Part shown: piece by piece, positions 15,365 through 23,320 of the stretch
Numbering within the stretch: the first letter of the stretch is position 1
How the letters are laid out: each line of letters starts with the position of its first letter
Assembly: GCA_044326545.1 (NCBI GenBank)
Contig: JBIRBM010000023.1
Coordinates: 1 to 31,060, forward strand
Length of the DNA: 31,060 nucleotides
DNA from: JANWJE01 sp044326545
GTDB lineage: Bacteria; Chlamydiota; Chlamydiia; Chlamydiales; Parachlamydiaceae
Direction of reading: 5' to 3'
The notes under the pieces: generated by a model
Seen by the model: only the letters and a program-made list of their open reading frames with translations
The model's database searches: none
What the model was told of the DNA's origin: nothing
Program-made: the position numbers and the translations under genes

Positions 15365-16239
15365 CATTTCACCGCGGTTTGCATTTTCTTTGAGATAAGC
15401 ATCCCTTTTCCCTTCCGTGAGAAAATCAGGCTCATCACATAAACGATTCCTGCGATAAGCGCAATTGTTGCGCCTGTGGGCCAATCCAAGTAATAGGCAG
15501 CAAAATTACCACTTATACAGAATAAGCTGCTGATCAAAATTGCCAGGAGCATCATAAAGGAGAGCCGCGTCGTCAGAAGATTTGCAATTGCAGCCGGGAT
15601 TGTGAGCATTGTCATCACCAGAACGATACCGACAACCTGAATAAGAAGAACAATTGAAATTGCAATTAAAATTAATAAAAGAAAATAAAGGGAATTAACA
15701 GGCAGTCCCTGCAAGCGGGCTTGGTCTTCATCAAAACAAATGGCGAGTAGTCGTTTATGCAAGCACAAAATTAACGCAACGACTGTGATATCGAGAGCAC
15801 CTAAAATATAAAGGTCTGTTTTAGAAACCCACAAAATATTTCCAATCAAAAAATTCGTGAGTTCAACATTAAAACCTGGCGTTTGGGAGATAAATAGAAT
15901 TCCCACAGCCATGCCAATTGACCAAATCGCTGCGATGGCTGAGTCTTCTCTTTGACGATAATTAAGATGAATCCATCCAATAATGAGGGCGGACAAAATA
16001 GCTGCCACTAAGGCTCCTAAAAGAGGATCGGCCCAGGCCACGCCTTTTGCTCGCTCAAGCCATATGCAAAATCCAATTCCGCTAAGAACAGCATGAGAAA
16101 TGCTCCCTCCAATAAACACAATCCGTTTGACAACAACATAAGATCCAATAATGCCGCTTACGACTGAAGCAGCCAATCCTGCAAAAAGGGCTGCTAGCAA
16201 TAGAGGATTCGTATTGAGTGCTTCAAAAAAAGAGGGCAT
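15364..16239 (-). CDS. Metal ABC transporter permease (ZnuB/YtgC-D/MntB type)
   Basis: A 291-aa integral membrane protein with about eight hydrophobic helices, of the ABC-3 (zinc/manganese/iron) permease family: GSYVVVKRIVFIGGSISHAVLSGIGF near residues 28-55, and the later ALLIGWI, VGIVLVMTMLTIPAAIANLL and GATIALI segments are typical. It forms the membrane channel for the ATPase and binding protein encoded just upstream (8-bp gap). The basic tail (FSRKGKGMLISKKMQTAVK) is cytoplasmic. It ends head-on against the tRNA-Ser terminator. The metal cannot be fixed from the permease alone. Confidence 0.93.
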   Translation of the reverse strand: MPSFFEALNTNPLLLAALFAGLAASVVSGIIGSYVVVKRIVFIGGSISHAVLSGIGFCIWLERAKGVAWADPLLGALVAAILSALIIGWIHLNYRQREDSAIAAIWSIGMAVGILFISQTPGFNVELTNFLIGNILWVSKTDLYILGALDITVVALILCLHKRLLAICFDEDQARLQGLPVNSLYFLLLILIAISIVLLIQVVGIVLVMTMLTIPAAIANLLTTRLSFMMLLAILISSLFCISGNFAAYYLDWPTGATIALIAGIVYVMSLIFSRKGKGMLISKKMQTAVK

Positions 16240-16247
16240 AGGTAACC

Positions 16248-16994
16248 TTACAGATTAAGTTGAGATTTTTGAGATTGAATTAAAGGTTTATGATAAAGTC
16301 CAAAAGCAAAGTGTTTGCAAACCTCTTCAGGTTTAAGGGACATGATCCCTCCTTGCACACAAAGGATACGTTCTACTTGATCTATTGCAACTCCCAAATC
16401 GTGGGTCACCATCAAGATTGTCATTTTACCTTTGAGTTTATTCAGAAGAGTGTAAATATCGGCTTCTGCTTGGCTGTCGACGCTAGCTGTTGGTTCATCT
16501 AGTAGAATAAGTTCAGGATGTGAAGCGATAGCCCGCGCGATAAGCACTCTTTGTGCCTGGCCTCCAGAGAGGGTACCGAAAGAGGCTTTTTTCAAGTGAG
16601 AAAGGCCGACTTTATCAAGAGCTTCTTCCGCAGCATCAAGATCGCTTGCGTGAAATTTGCCATACCAAGGAAGGCGCGATATTAACCCGGAAAGGATAAC
16701 CTCTTCCACTGAGATGGGGAAATCTCGATCGAACCGAACAGCTTGCGGGACGTAGGCTAAGCGATGGACCGCTGAGGCAGAGCCCGCCGCTCGTCCGAAA
16801 ATTTTGATCATTCCTTTTGAAGGTTTTAAAAAACCTAACATCAGTTTTAGAAGGGTTGTTTTTCCCCCGCCATTTGGGCCAATAATCCCAATAAATTCGC
16901 CAGGAAATACTTGAAAAGAAACCTCTTTGAGGACAGGATGTCCAGGATAAGAAAAGGTCATATTGTCCAGTTCAATGATTGGGCTTTTATTCAT
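16248..16994 (-). CDS. Metal ABC transporter ATP-binding protein (ZnuC/YtgB type)
   Basis: A 248-aa ATPase. Walker A GPNGGGKTT is at 39-47, followed by a Q-loop region, LSGGQAQRVLIARAI signature, LILLDEPTASVD Walker B and the H-loop in TILMVTHD. It energises import through the permease encoded 8 bp downstream. I place the start at ATG 16994 with AGGAGG immediately upstream; the ATG overlaps the end of the binding-protein gene by 8 nt, showing translational coupling. A start at 17030 would give 12 extra residues inside the upstream gene and is unlikely. Confidence 0.94.
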   Translation of the reverse strand: MNKSPIIELDNMTFSYPGHPVLKEVSFQVFPGEFIGIIGPNGGGKTTLLKLMLGFLKPSKGMIKIFGRAAGSASAVHRLAYVPQAVRFDRDFPISVEEVILSGLISRLPWYGKFHASDLDAAEEALDKVGLSHLKKASFGTLSGGQAQRVLIARAIASHPELILLDEPTASVDSQAEADIYTLLNKLKGKMTILMVTHDLGVAIDQVERILCVQGGIMSLKPEEVCKHFAFGLYHKPLIQSQKSQLNL

Positions 16995-17871
16995 AAGCCT
17001 CCTGTTTAGCAAATGCAGTGGCAATCTCAAGCATGCTCATCATGTATTGCTCAGAATAAGGATCTAAGACAATCAGGGAGCCCTTTAAGGTTTCTGCAAC
17101 AAGTTTAGCCGCTTTATTATTGTACTGCATTTGGATAAAAATTGTTTTGAGATTTAGCCCACGAACTAAATTGAGTAACTTTGTCATTTGCTGGGGAGTG
17201 GGATCTTTTCCTTCAACTTCAATTGCGTGCTGCTCGATCTCATAATCACGGCAAAAATAGGCATAAGCAGGGTGGGAAACGAGAATGTTGCGATTTTTCA
17301 AAGGAGCTAATAGTCCTTGAATTTTCTCGTCCAGTTCCTTCAGTTCCTCTTGAAATGCGATAGCATTCTTTTGGTAAAAATTTGCATAGGCAGGAAAAGC
17401 TTTGCTCAAAGCATTCGCAATTGTTTGAGCTTGAATTTGAGCTTGGCGGCAGCTGAGCCAAAAATGGAGGTCAACAGACCCATGACAGCATCTGCAATGA
17501 ACATGCTGAGGATCTGCAGTAATTAAATCAAGCCCCTCTTGTAAATTCACGACCTCAAATTTAGGATTATGGCTTTTCATGGCTTGTATTGCTCGATTCT
17601 CGAAAGGCTCACCAATGCGAAACCAAAGATTGGCTTTACTTGCCGTCACCATTTGCTTAGGAGTTGGCTCATATGTATGAGCGCTAGCACCTGCCGGAAC
17701 CATTAAATGAACGTGGAGCGTATCTTTTGCGATTTTTTCAACAAAATACTTATGGGGAGCAACAGTCACTAGGACGTAAGGAATATCGGCAAAGAGCTTG
17801 CTGAGAAAAGAGGCCTCTCCTAAAAACATCACAAGAAAAAAGAAAAAATAGCTGAGGATTGTTTGAATCAT
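16987..17871 (-). CDS. Periplasmic metal-binding protein of the ABC importer (ZnuA/YtgA type)
   Basis: A cluster A-I substrate-binding protein of 294 aa. Residues ~1-28 are a signal peptide. Candidate metal ligands are the His in ASAHTYEPTP, the His in VDLHFWLS, the His in SHPAYAYF and the acidic DPYSEQY near the end, as in ZnuA/TroA proteins. A short HVHCRCCH insert with extra His and Cys replaces the long His-rich loop of ZnuA and could bind zinc or act as a sensor. It is the first gene of a three-gene operon; AGGA lies before the ATG. I see no clear Zur or Fur palindrome in the 155 bp upstream. Confidence 0.92.
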   Translation of the reverse strand: MIQTILSYFFFFLVMFLGEASFLSKLFADIPYVLVTVAPHKYFVEKIAKDTLHVHLMVPAGASAHTYEPTPKQMVTASKANLWFRIGEPFENRAIQAMKSHNPKFEVVNLQEGLDLITADPQHVHCRCCHGSVDLHFWLSCRQAQIQAQTIANALSKAFPAYANFYQKNAIAFQEELKELDEKIQGLLAPLKNRNILVSHPAYAYFCRDYEIEQHAIEVEGKDPTPQQMTKLLNLVRGLNLKTIFIQMQYNNKAAKLVAETLKGSLIVLDPYSEQYMMSMLEIATAFAKQEAYE

Positions 17872-17967
17872 GTTATTCCTGATTATAAATAAGTTAAGGA
17901 TTTTATGACTATGCCTTTAATAGTTCTTTTTTGCAAGAGGAAGAGTTCTAATCATGTGTGATTCATT

Positions 17968-17996
17968 TTGTAGATTAAGACGATTCTTTATATAAT
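17968..17996 (+). promoter_or_regulatory. Promoter of the duplicated-membrane micro-protein
   Basis: TTGTAG (17968-17973), a 17-bp spacer and a perfect TATAAT (17991-17996), 32 bases before the ATG. It lies in the 156-bp gap between divergent genes. Confidence 0.6.
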
Positions 17997-18027
17997 AAAG
18001 ATAAGGTTGTTTTACGAGGAGGTTATC

Positions 18028-18315
18028 ATGGATCAATCAGGTAGGATGAATACCAGTCGCTATAAAATTCAGTATCGAGGCTCAATATTTTGGTTGATTT
18101 TCTGGCTGATTTTCTTTTTTCCGATTGCTTTTGTTTTGCTTCTGACCGATACCTCGTTTGAGGCAACCGGTAAAATTTACACGGTTCAATATAACGGCTC
18201 TCGATTTTGGCTTGGATTTTGGGTTTTATTCTTTTTTCCCATTGCTTTTTTACTCTTATTTTTGAATGGATTATCTATGATCATTGAAACTCCTCATTTT
18301 AATACCGTAGATTAA
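18028..18315 (+). CDS. Small membrane protein made of a tandem-duplicated helix module
   Basis: A 95-aa protein with no family I recognise. It contains two copies of one module: YKIQYRGSIFWLIFWLIFFF then PIAFVLLL, and YTVQYNGSRFWLGFWVLFFF then PIAFLLLF. Each has a polar Y-x-Q-Y-x-G-S lead-in and one Phe/Trp-rich membrane helix with a Pro kink, separated by TDTSFEATGK. This suggests a two-helix hairpin. ATG 18028 is chosen because GAGGAGG (18016-18022) lies six bases upstream, and a strong promoter precedes it. Possibly a stress-induced or envelope micro-protein; that is a guess. Confidence 0.7.
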   Translation: MDQSGRMNTSRYKIQYRGSIFWLIFWLIFFFPIAFVLLLTDTSFEATGKIYTVQYNGSRFWLGFWVLFFFPIAFLLLFLNGLSMIIETPHFNTVD

Positions 18316-18499
18316 ATTGCATGATCAAAGATTCTGCACAGGTTCTTACGCACCGCAAGTGGAATGTGGGCCAAGACAAAGCCTCGGGGTTGAAAGGTTT
18401 GCAAAAAAGTCCATGCTGTCAAGCCCGAGGGCCTTGGCACAGCCCACATTCTCACTTTATCCTTCGATAAGGATATCCTCATGTTTGCAGATCCAAAAA
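18316..18499. repeat. Inverted-repeat element at the left edge of the coiled-coil island
   Basis: A dispersed word GATCAAAGATTCTGCACAGG (18323) is followed by imperfect facing arms: GAATGTGGGCCAAGACAAAG (from 18362) and the inverse ending CTTGGCACAGCCCACATTC (to about 18453). The segment CAAAGCCTCGGGGTTGAAAG (near 18378) recurs, one base different, at 29159 on the other side of the island. The structure may also act as a terminator for the convergent genes; no T-run is present. Confidence 0.6.
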
Positions 18500-19507
18500 T
18501 CAACCCGAATTTTTCTTTTTTTCTCCTCGATTAAAAGACCAAGAATAAGAAGGATAGCACTTGCGAGCAGTCTCCAGCTGTTGCAAAAAGTTGGCATGCC
18601 TATCGATTGTTCCATCAAGAACAAGGAAGACGATCGCTCTTTTTTCTTCCATTGGCAAGAGAGCATAGGGCGACGATTGATTGTTCTCTGTTAATATCCG
18701 TTTTGCCCAGCTCGCTTCTTCTTGCATCTTCCTTTCATTCATTCCACCCTCGACACGGCGACTGGCCAGACTCATCCGCATGCCGGGCTCTAATCCCTGA
18801 TAGAGGGGTTGAGTGGCAAGTTGACGGGATAAAGCTGCCTTTTCTAAATGACGCTCTTCATCTGAAGGATGTGCGTCGTTTTTGACGAGTCTATCAAACT
18901 TATGCCTAATAAGAACCTCCCTTTCCCCCTGATTAAGAAAGGTGTATGTCGGATTTTTTCCCTTTCGAACATTGTCTGCCCAAGTGATCTTCTCTTGAAA
19001 TTGCGACTCTGAAATTCTCTGATCAGCTAATCGGTCTGCCAAATCGTGTTGCGTCTTAAGTTCCAACAAGCGGTATACAGGGAGTTTAGATTTTTTTTCG
19101 AAAATCTCCTGCGATCTTACACGCTCCATTTGTTTGACTTGTAGATGCATTAAATACTCTGCAGTACAAGAGTCTTCTTTCTTCATTGCTTGAACAAATT
19201 GTAAAAAAGAGGGCGGAGAAGGAATGAGAAGTCTTTCTTCAATGCTTTCTATTTTTTTTTGAGAGGAGATCTCTTGAGCATGAAGTGCGCTTGTGCTCTT
19301 GTTTAAAAGAGGTGTGGTCTCCTCTTGTTGTCCGAGTTGGAGAGGAGAAGGTGGGCCGCATTCCCCTAATTCTCCTATCATAGAAAAGACGTTGAAAACA
19401 GCCGAGAGAACTTTTGACGGTTCTTTTTTTTTCTCTTCATTTTCTACTCTCTCTCTTTCTTCTTCGAAGTAATCGATTGCTTGTTGATAGGCATTCGGAT
19501 AGATCAT
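18500..19507 (-). CDS. Unknown protein E of the coiled-coil island: shared N-module plus four helical repeats
   Basis: 335 aa, no recognised family. Residues ~1-137 match the first ~140 of the next gene upstream (ALHAQExSxQKKI, SPPSFxQFxQxMKKED, KQMExVxS), about half identical. Residues 141-321 contain four units of 44-48 aa starting KLPVYRLL, NPTYTFLN, QPLYQGLE and SPYALLPM. Each has P-x-Y-x-x-L, a basic helix and a late Ala/Trp-Ala position, resembling helical solenoid repeats. The C-terminus is basic (RGEKKKNSG). No signal peptide or membrane helix. It is the last gene of the leftward operon, 12 bp after gene D. A protein-binding role is plausible; function unknown. Confidence 0.8.
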   Translation of the reverse strand: MIYPNAYQQAIDYFEEERERVENEEKKKEPSKVLSAVFNVFSMIGELGECGPPSPLQLGQQEETTPLLNKSTSALHAQEISSQKKIESIEERLLIPSPPSFLQFVQAMKKEDSCTAEYLMHLQVKQMERVRSQEIFEKKSKLPVYRLLELKTQHDLADRLADQRISESQFQEKITWADNVRKGKNPTYTFLNQGEREVLIRHKFDRLVKNDAHPSDEERHLEKAALSRQLATQPLYQGLEPGMRMSLASRRVEGGMNERKMQEEASWAKRILTENNQSSPYALLPMEEKRAIVFLVLDGTIDRHANFLQQLETARKCYPSYSWSFNRGEKKKNSG

Positions 19508-19519
19508 GATTTTACCTTG

Positions 19520-20914
19520 TTAAGAAGGTTGTTTGGAAAATTCATAAAACTCTTCACACATACACTCCAATTCACCCAATTCGAGTGGGGGGATTTTCTT
19601 CAATCCCAACCGTTTTTCTAAAACTTGCTGCAAATCCCCTCCGAAGTAGTGATATTTCGGATTTTGATAAAACCAAGCTTGTACGATCACGCGATCGGAG
19701 ATTTTGTGTCCTACTCGCTTAAAGTCTTCGAGAATGGAAAAAAAAGAGGATCCTCCCTGAAGCCCTTTAGATTGGATATTGTTGACAAACATGAATAAAA
19801 TTTTTTCCGAGGGTGTTTCCAACAATTTGACGTAACCCTCTACGATAAAACTTTGATACCTTGGATCTATCGTTTGAAGATCTCTTTTCCAATGCTCAAA
19901 TACCTCTCCAAAGATCAGTTTCGGGTTCATTTGAGGTGGAGGAAGATCCAAGGAGGTCCCTTTAAGAACTTCTTGCCATGCTCTTTGCTGAATTGCTTCA
20001 TCCAATACAATCGCTGCAGATCCCGGAACTGTTTGCAATGTTTTTCGGGCGCTTTTTTTTACCCCCTTGACTGCCAAAGGAGCAGCGATTAAAGCAATCG
20101 AAAGGAGATCACCATAAAATTGCTGCACTCTTTCGTAAGGAACATCATGTTTGATTGCCAGATCGTGAGCCAAATTTTCCAGGCATTCGGGTTCGTGCCT
20201 CTGTAGCCATGCTCCGATTTTTTCCATGGCAGATTCGATGGGTCTGCTTCTGGTGTCAAAATTTTCCAAAGTCGCGACAGCATAGGCTGCATCTAAAGTA
20301 TGAACGACCAGATCGCAAACCAGTTGAATGGGGATATTGATGACTCTTACAGCTTCCATTAACAGCACAAAGGAGTCTGTCTCCTTGGAAGAGGAGCTGT
20401 TGATCGAGAGCAATCCCCTCTTTTCACCCCCATTGAACGACTGTGGATAGACAATGGTAGATCCGTTTAAAAGAGGAGTTCCATAAAGGTCGCGAATGAT
20501 CAAATTTTTCGCAAGCTCCACCGATTGGACATGCTCCATTTGTTTGATGTTTGGATCGATGAGATATTGTCCAGGAAAAGCGTCTTCTTTCTTCATTGAT
20601 TGGAGAAATTGTGAAAAAGAAGGAGGAGAAGAGTTGACAAGTCTTTCTTGAATGATGGTGATTTTTTTTTGAGCGGAACTTTCTTGAGCATGAAGTGCCC
20701 TTGTGCTCTTCTTTAAAAGAGATTGAGTTCTCTCTTGCGGGTCCATCTCCAAATGAGAAAGAGGACCACATTGTCCCAGTTCCTCTACGTTAGATAACAC
20801 GCTGAGAGCAGCGAAAAGAACATTTGACGTCTCTTTTTTTTCATCTTCACTTTCTTCTGTTTCTTTTTTTTCTTGGAGGTCATCGAGTGGATGTTGATAG
20901 GATGGAAAAATCAT
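19520..20914 (-). CDS. Unknown protein D of the coiled-coil island: shared N-module, unrelated C-terminal domain
   Basis: 464 aa, no recognised family. Residues ~1-140 are paralogous to protein E: acidic/charged start, LFAALSVLSNVEELGQCGP, ALHAQESSAQKKI, SPPSFSQFLQSMKKED. Beyond 145 the two differ completely. Here follow two amphipathic to hydrophobic stretches (about 190-215 IPIQLVCDLVVHTLDAAYAV; about 275-295 LLSIALIAAPLAVKGVKK) and a mixed alpha/beta C-terminal region rich in aromatic residues, more enzyme-like than the coiled-coil partners. Its ATG overlaps the TGA of gene C (ATGA). Module sharing followed by divergent C-termini is common in effector families; that comparison is inference. 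Confidence 0.8.
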   Translation of the reverse strand: MIFPSYQHPLDDLQEKKETEESEDEKKETSNVLFAALSVLSNVEELGQCGPLSHLEMDPQERTQSLLKKSTRALHAQESSAQKKITIIQERLVNSSPPSFSQFLQSMKKEDAFPGQYLIDPNIKQMEHVQSVELAKNLIIRDLYGTPLLNGSTIVYPQSFNGGEKRGLLSINSSSSKETDSFVLLMEAVRVINIPIQLVCDLVVHTLDAAYAVATLENFDTRSRPIESAMEKIGAWLQRHEPECLENLAHDLAIKHDVPYERVQQFYGDLLSIALIAAPLAVKGVKKSARKTLQTVPGSAAIVLDEAIQQRAWQEVLKGTSLDLPPPQMNPKLIFGEVFEHWKRDLQTIDPRYQSFIVEGYVKLLETPSEKILFMFVNNIQSKGLQGGSSFFSILEDFKRVGHKISDRVIVQAWFYQNPKYHYFGGDLQQVLEKRLGLKKIPPLELGELECMCEEFYEFSKQPS

Positions 20915-22743
20915 GATGTGAATTTGTTAAGAGGGATGTTTAATGTGATATTGCCTCCACTGCCGGCTCTTGCCGGGGTCAAGGCGACTGAAAAGCCCGA
21001 TAAAGAGCTTGCGACGTAAGAGCTAAGAAGGCTGATGCCTATGGAAGCAATGGCTCGCCAAGTGGATTCTTTGGCTGCTTTTTTCATTTGTTTAGTGGCG
21101 ATGTGAAGGGCATTGACTGTGTCTTGCAGCTTGAGTTCTTCGATTTCTGCTTCATGAATCCGTTCATTGAGATGATCTAACTCAACTGCAATCCGTAGAT
21201 GTGTTGCATAAAGTTCTTGAATATCCTCTTCCAACCCCTCTATTTCGTGTTCTAATTGCTCTAAAGCTGCGTCATCTTCTCTTTGAATTTCTTCTGCCTG
21301 AGCTAAAGCGGCAATGGTCGAGGTCTGAATGTCAGAATAAATGGGATCAATGTGCTCTTCAAAGTATGTTTTTACTTCCGTTTTCACTTGGGAAGCAAGC
21401 TCCTCTTTTCTCTCTTCAAAGCGCGCTTCTGCTGTCTCTTGTTCTTGCTTCCTTTTTTCTTCTCGCACATTTTTTTGCGAAAGAACCCTTTTTTTTGCAG
21501 TCTGCAGCCTGCTCGTGCGACTTTCCTGTTTTGCTTCAGCAGGTTCTGCTCGAATTGGCGCCCTTTGAGATAGCCAATTGAGTATGGGACGGAGGAAAGA
21601 GCAAGCGGCAACATCGTGAATCTCTTCAACTCCTGACGCGGCATGCTCTCCTAAAATCTCTTTCAAAAGCTGAGTAAAATGTTCCAATTTTCCTTGTAAG
21701 AAAAATGGGTCTTCATTTCTTTCTCTTAGCGCCCGGGGGAATGCCAAAATCCAAGCGCGGATTTTAGAAGAGAGTGCGTCGTTCAAGGGAAAATGATCGG
21801 GTGTCTCTTCCTTTAAACCGGCAAGTTCAGCTTGAAGCTGTCTGTGCAAAACGTTTGCACGCAACCCATGAGGCACTTGAGGCAAAGAAGAAGAAGAAGA
21901 GGCTGTAGGCAAATCAGTTAACAGAGAAGAAAAAAACGTTTCGATCTCTCTTAAGAGATCCTCTTCAGAGCGAAAGGGAGCTTCATGCATTTTCTTTTTA
22001 AAAGCAAGCACCCAGGCCTTTAATACGCGAGCTTTAGCATCTATTGGACAGGATGAGGTGTTTAAAAGGCGCTCAATTTCCGTTAACTCGGCATAGAGCC
22101 TTCTCCTAAAGAGATTGATCTGCAAATAAGAGGGAGCCTGTGAAGGAGTGTGTATTGCCGCTCTCAGTCTTTCCAACCGTTTTTCAAGCAATATGTCTTG
22201 ATCAATGGGTGGAGAAGGCGCCGGTTTTAAACGTAAAATCAGAAGGCGGGGCCGGGGCTTGGTAAGAAGCGTGATGTTTGGTTTAGAACGAGTGGAAGTG
22301 GGAAAGAAGCGTCCATTTCTCTTTTCTAACCACTTAAAAAAAGGGGCTAAATAATGAGGGAAAATAGAGGTAGCATCTGAGCCCTCTTTCAAAGAGCTTG
22401 CATTGTAAAGGAAACCGTCGGCTGCCAAGAGAGCTGTTTCGTCAAGGGGTGCATCCGAAAGAGGATCTTTTAGAATATCTTGAAGGCTCTGGACAAATGT
22501 GGTGTCCAAGCGCTCGATAAATGAGGAGTCGATCGCCTCCTCTTTTCGCAAACATAAAGCGTTTTGAAAACTTTCTACCCATTTTCTGAGGAGGGCAGAG
22601 TGGGCATCTTTCACAATCATTTGCTGATTGAGCGCCTCTTTTAAAACTTCCAGCTCTTGCCTAAGAGGGAGGGAGATGTATTGCAGTTGAGCGCGTTGGA
22701 TATAAGATTGCGCAAAAATGGGCTCAGGTGTCATGGATTGCAT
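20911..22743 (-). CDS. Unknown protein C of the coiled-coil island: triplicated helical module, coiled coil, hydrophobic tail
   Basis: 610 aa, the largest island protein. Three related modules of about 74 aa lie at roughly 22-95, 205-279 and 294-367, each with (L/F)RxxLxxEL, then a short spacer, LRxWVxxF, and a final helix ending LLxxIL. Modules 1 and 3 are each followed by a second conserved piece (PHYLAPFFKWLEKR; CSFLRPILNWLSQR). Residues ~400-555 are strongly charged and heptad-like, with a predicted long coiled coil. Residues ~563-590 (AIASIGISLLSSYVASSLSG) are hydrophobic and Gly/Ser-rich, able to enter a membrane. Overlaps gene B by 20 nt and gene D by 4 nt. The layout (adapter repeats, coil, membrane-active tail) recalls translocator or effector proteins, but no homologue is recognised. 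Confidence 0.82.
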   Translation of the reverse strand: MQSMTPEPIFAQSYIQRAQLQYISLPLRQELEVLKEALNQQMIVKDAHSALLRKWVESFQNALCLRKEEAIDSSFIERLDTTFVQSLQDILKDPLSDAPLDETALLAADGFLYNASSLKEGSDATSIFPHYLAPFFKWLEKRNGRFFPTSTRSKPNITLLTKPRPRLLILRLKPAPSPPIDQDILLEKRLERLRAAIHTPSQAPSYLQINLFRRRLYAELTEIERLLNTSSCPIDAKARVLKAWVLAFKKKMHEAPFRSEEDLLREIETFFSSLLTDLPTASSSSSLPQVPHGLRANVLHRQLQAELAGLKEETPDHFPLNDALSSKIRAWILAFPRALRERNEDPFFLQGKLEHFTQLLKEILGEHAASGVEEIHDVAACSFLRPILNWLSQRAPIRAEPAEAKQESRTSRLQTAKKRVLSQKNVREEKRKQEQETAEARFEERKEELASQVKTEVKTYFEEHIDPIYSDIQTSTIAALAQAEEIQREDDAALEQLEHEIEGLEEDIQELYATHLRIAVELDHLNERIHEAEIEELKLQDTVNALHIATKQMKKAAKESTWRAIASIGISLLSSYVASSLSGFSVALTPARAGSGGNITLNIPLNKFTS

Positions 22744-23320
22744 GATGCCCTTCTATTTTATTAATCAGATCTAAAACGTATTGAGCAACCCTTTTTACAT
22801 CACCCGCACCTTGATGAGAAATTTGCGGCCTCCTTGTTTGGGCTGCAGGGTCATGAGTGAGATCTGCAATTCTTGTTGCGCCGTTTTCCGCTGCAGTCAA
22901 GAGAAAATCAGCCAATGCAGTACTCTTTGCTTCCTCTAAAGCGCGATGTAAACGAGGAATCGCAGTTTCATTTAAATGGCGAATCAAAGCATTTTTCTTT
23001 TCGTAATCATGAGTATTTTCTCTGACGTGATCTTGTTGCTTTTCCTGTATCTCTTCTAGTCCTTTTTTTAGTTGTGTTAGAGTCTGCACAGTCTCTTTTG
23101 CCGGCTCAAAAAACGCATTGTCCTGCATGAGATTGACCGTTTCCTGATCAAAATCCCCTTGAGATCGAACGCTTTGTGCTCTTGATTTAAAGATTTCCCC
23201 GATCTGACGAATCGTGTTTTTTGCCTCTTCTAACGGAGAAAAAAACGGATCATCGTCCTCGTCTTCTGAATCTGAGTGAAAATTAAGAGGGGAAGAGGAT
23301 GGGGTGTTTATCGAGTTCAT
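22724..23320 (-). CDS. Unknown protein B of the coiled-coil island
   Basis: 198 aa, no recognised family. The N-terminus is Ser/Thr/Pro/Asn-rich (MNSINTPSSSPLNFHSDSED) then acidic, the composition often seen at type III secretion signals. Residues ~40-150 are helical and charged with a coiled-coil stretch (LTQLKKGLEEIQEKQQDHVRE). The C-terminal part, QGAGDVKRVAQYVLDLINKIE, is a possible short helix pair. ATG 23320 is chosen because it makes an ATGA overlap with the stop of gene A; a TTG at 23341 is the other option. Confidence 0.75.
   Translation of the reverse strand: MNSINTPSSSPLNFHSDSEDEDDDPFFSPLEEAKNTIRQIGEIFKSRAQSVRSQGDFDQETVNLMQDNAFFEPAKETVQTLTQLKKGLEEIQEKQQDHVRENTHDYEKKNALIRHLNETAIPRLHRALEEAKSTALADFLLTAAENGATRIADLTHDPAAQTRRPQISHQGAGDVKRVAQYVLDLINKIEGHHAIHDT

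Noticed and set aside
17872..18027. Zur, Fur or DtxR box before the metal transporter
   Set aside because: No convincing palindrome; only AT-rich sequence.
21201..21581. Plus-strand open frames opposite gene C
   Set aside because: Antisense of the Lys/Glu-rich coiled-coil codons, giving Leu/Phe/Ser-rich shadow frames without start signals.
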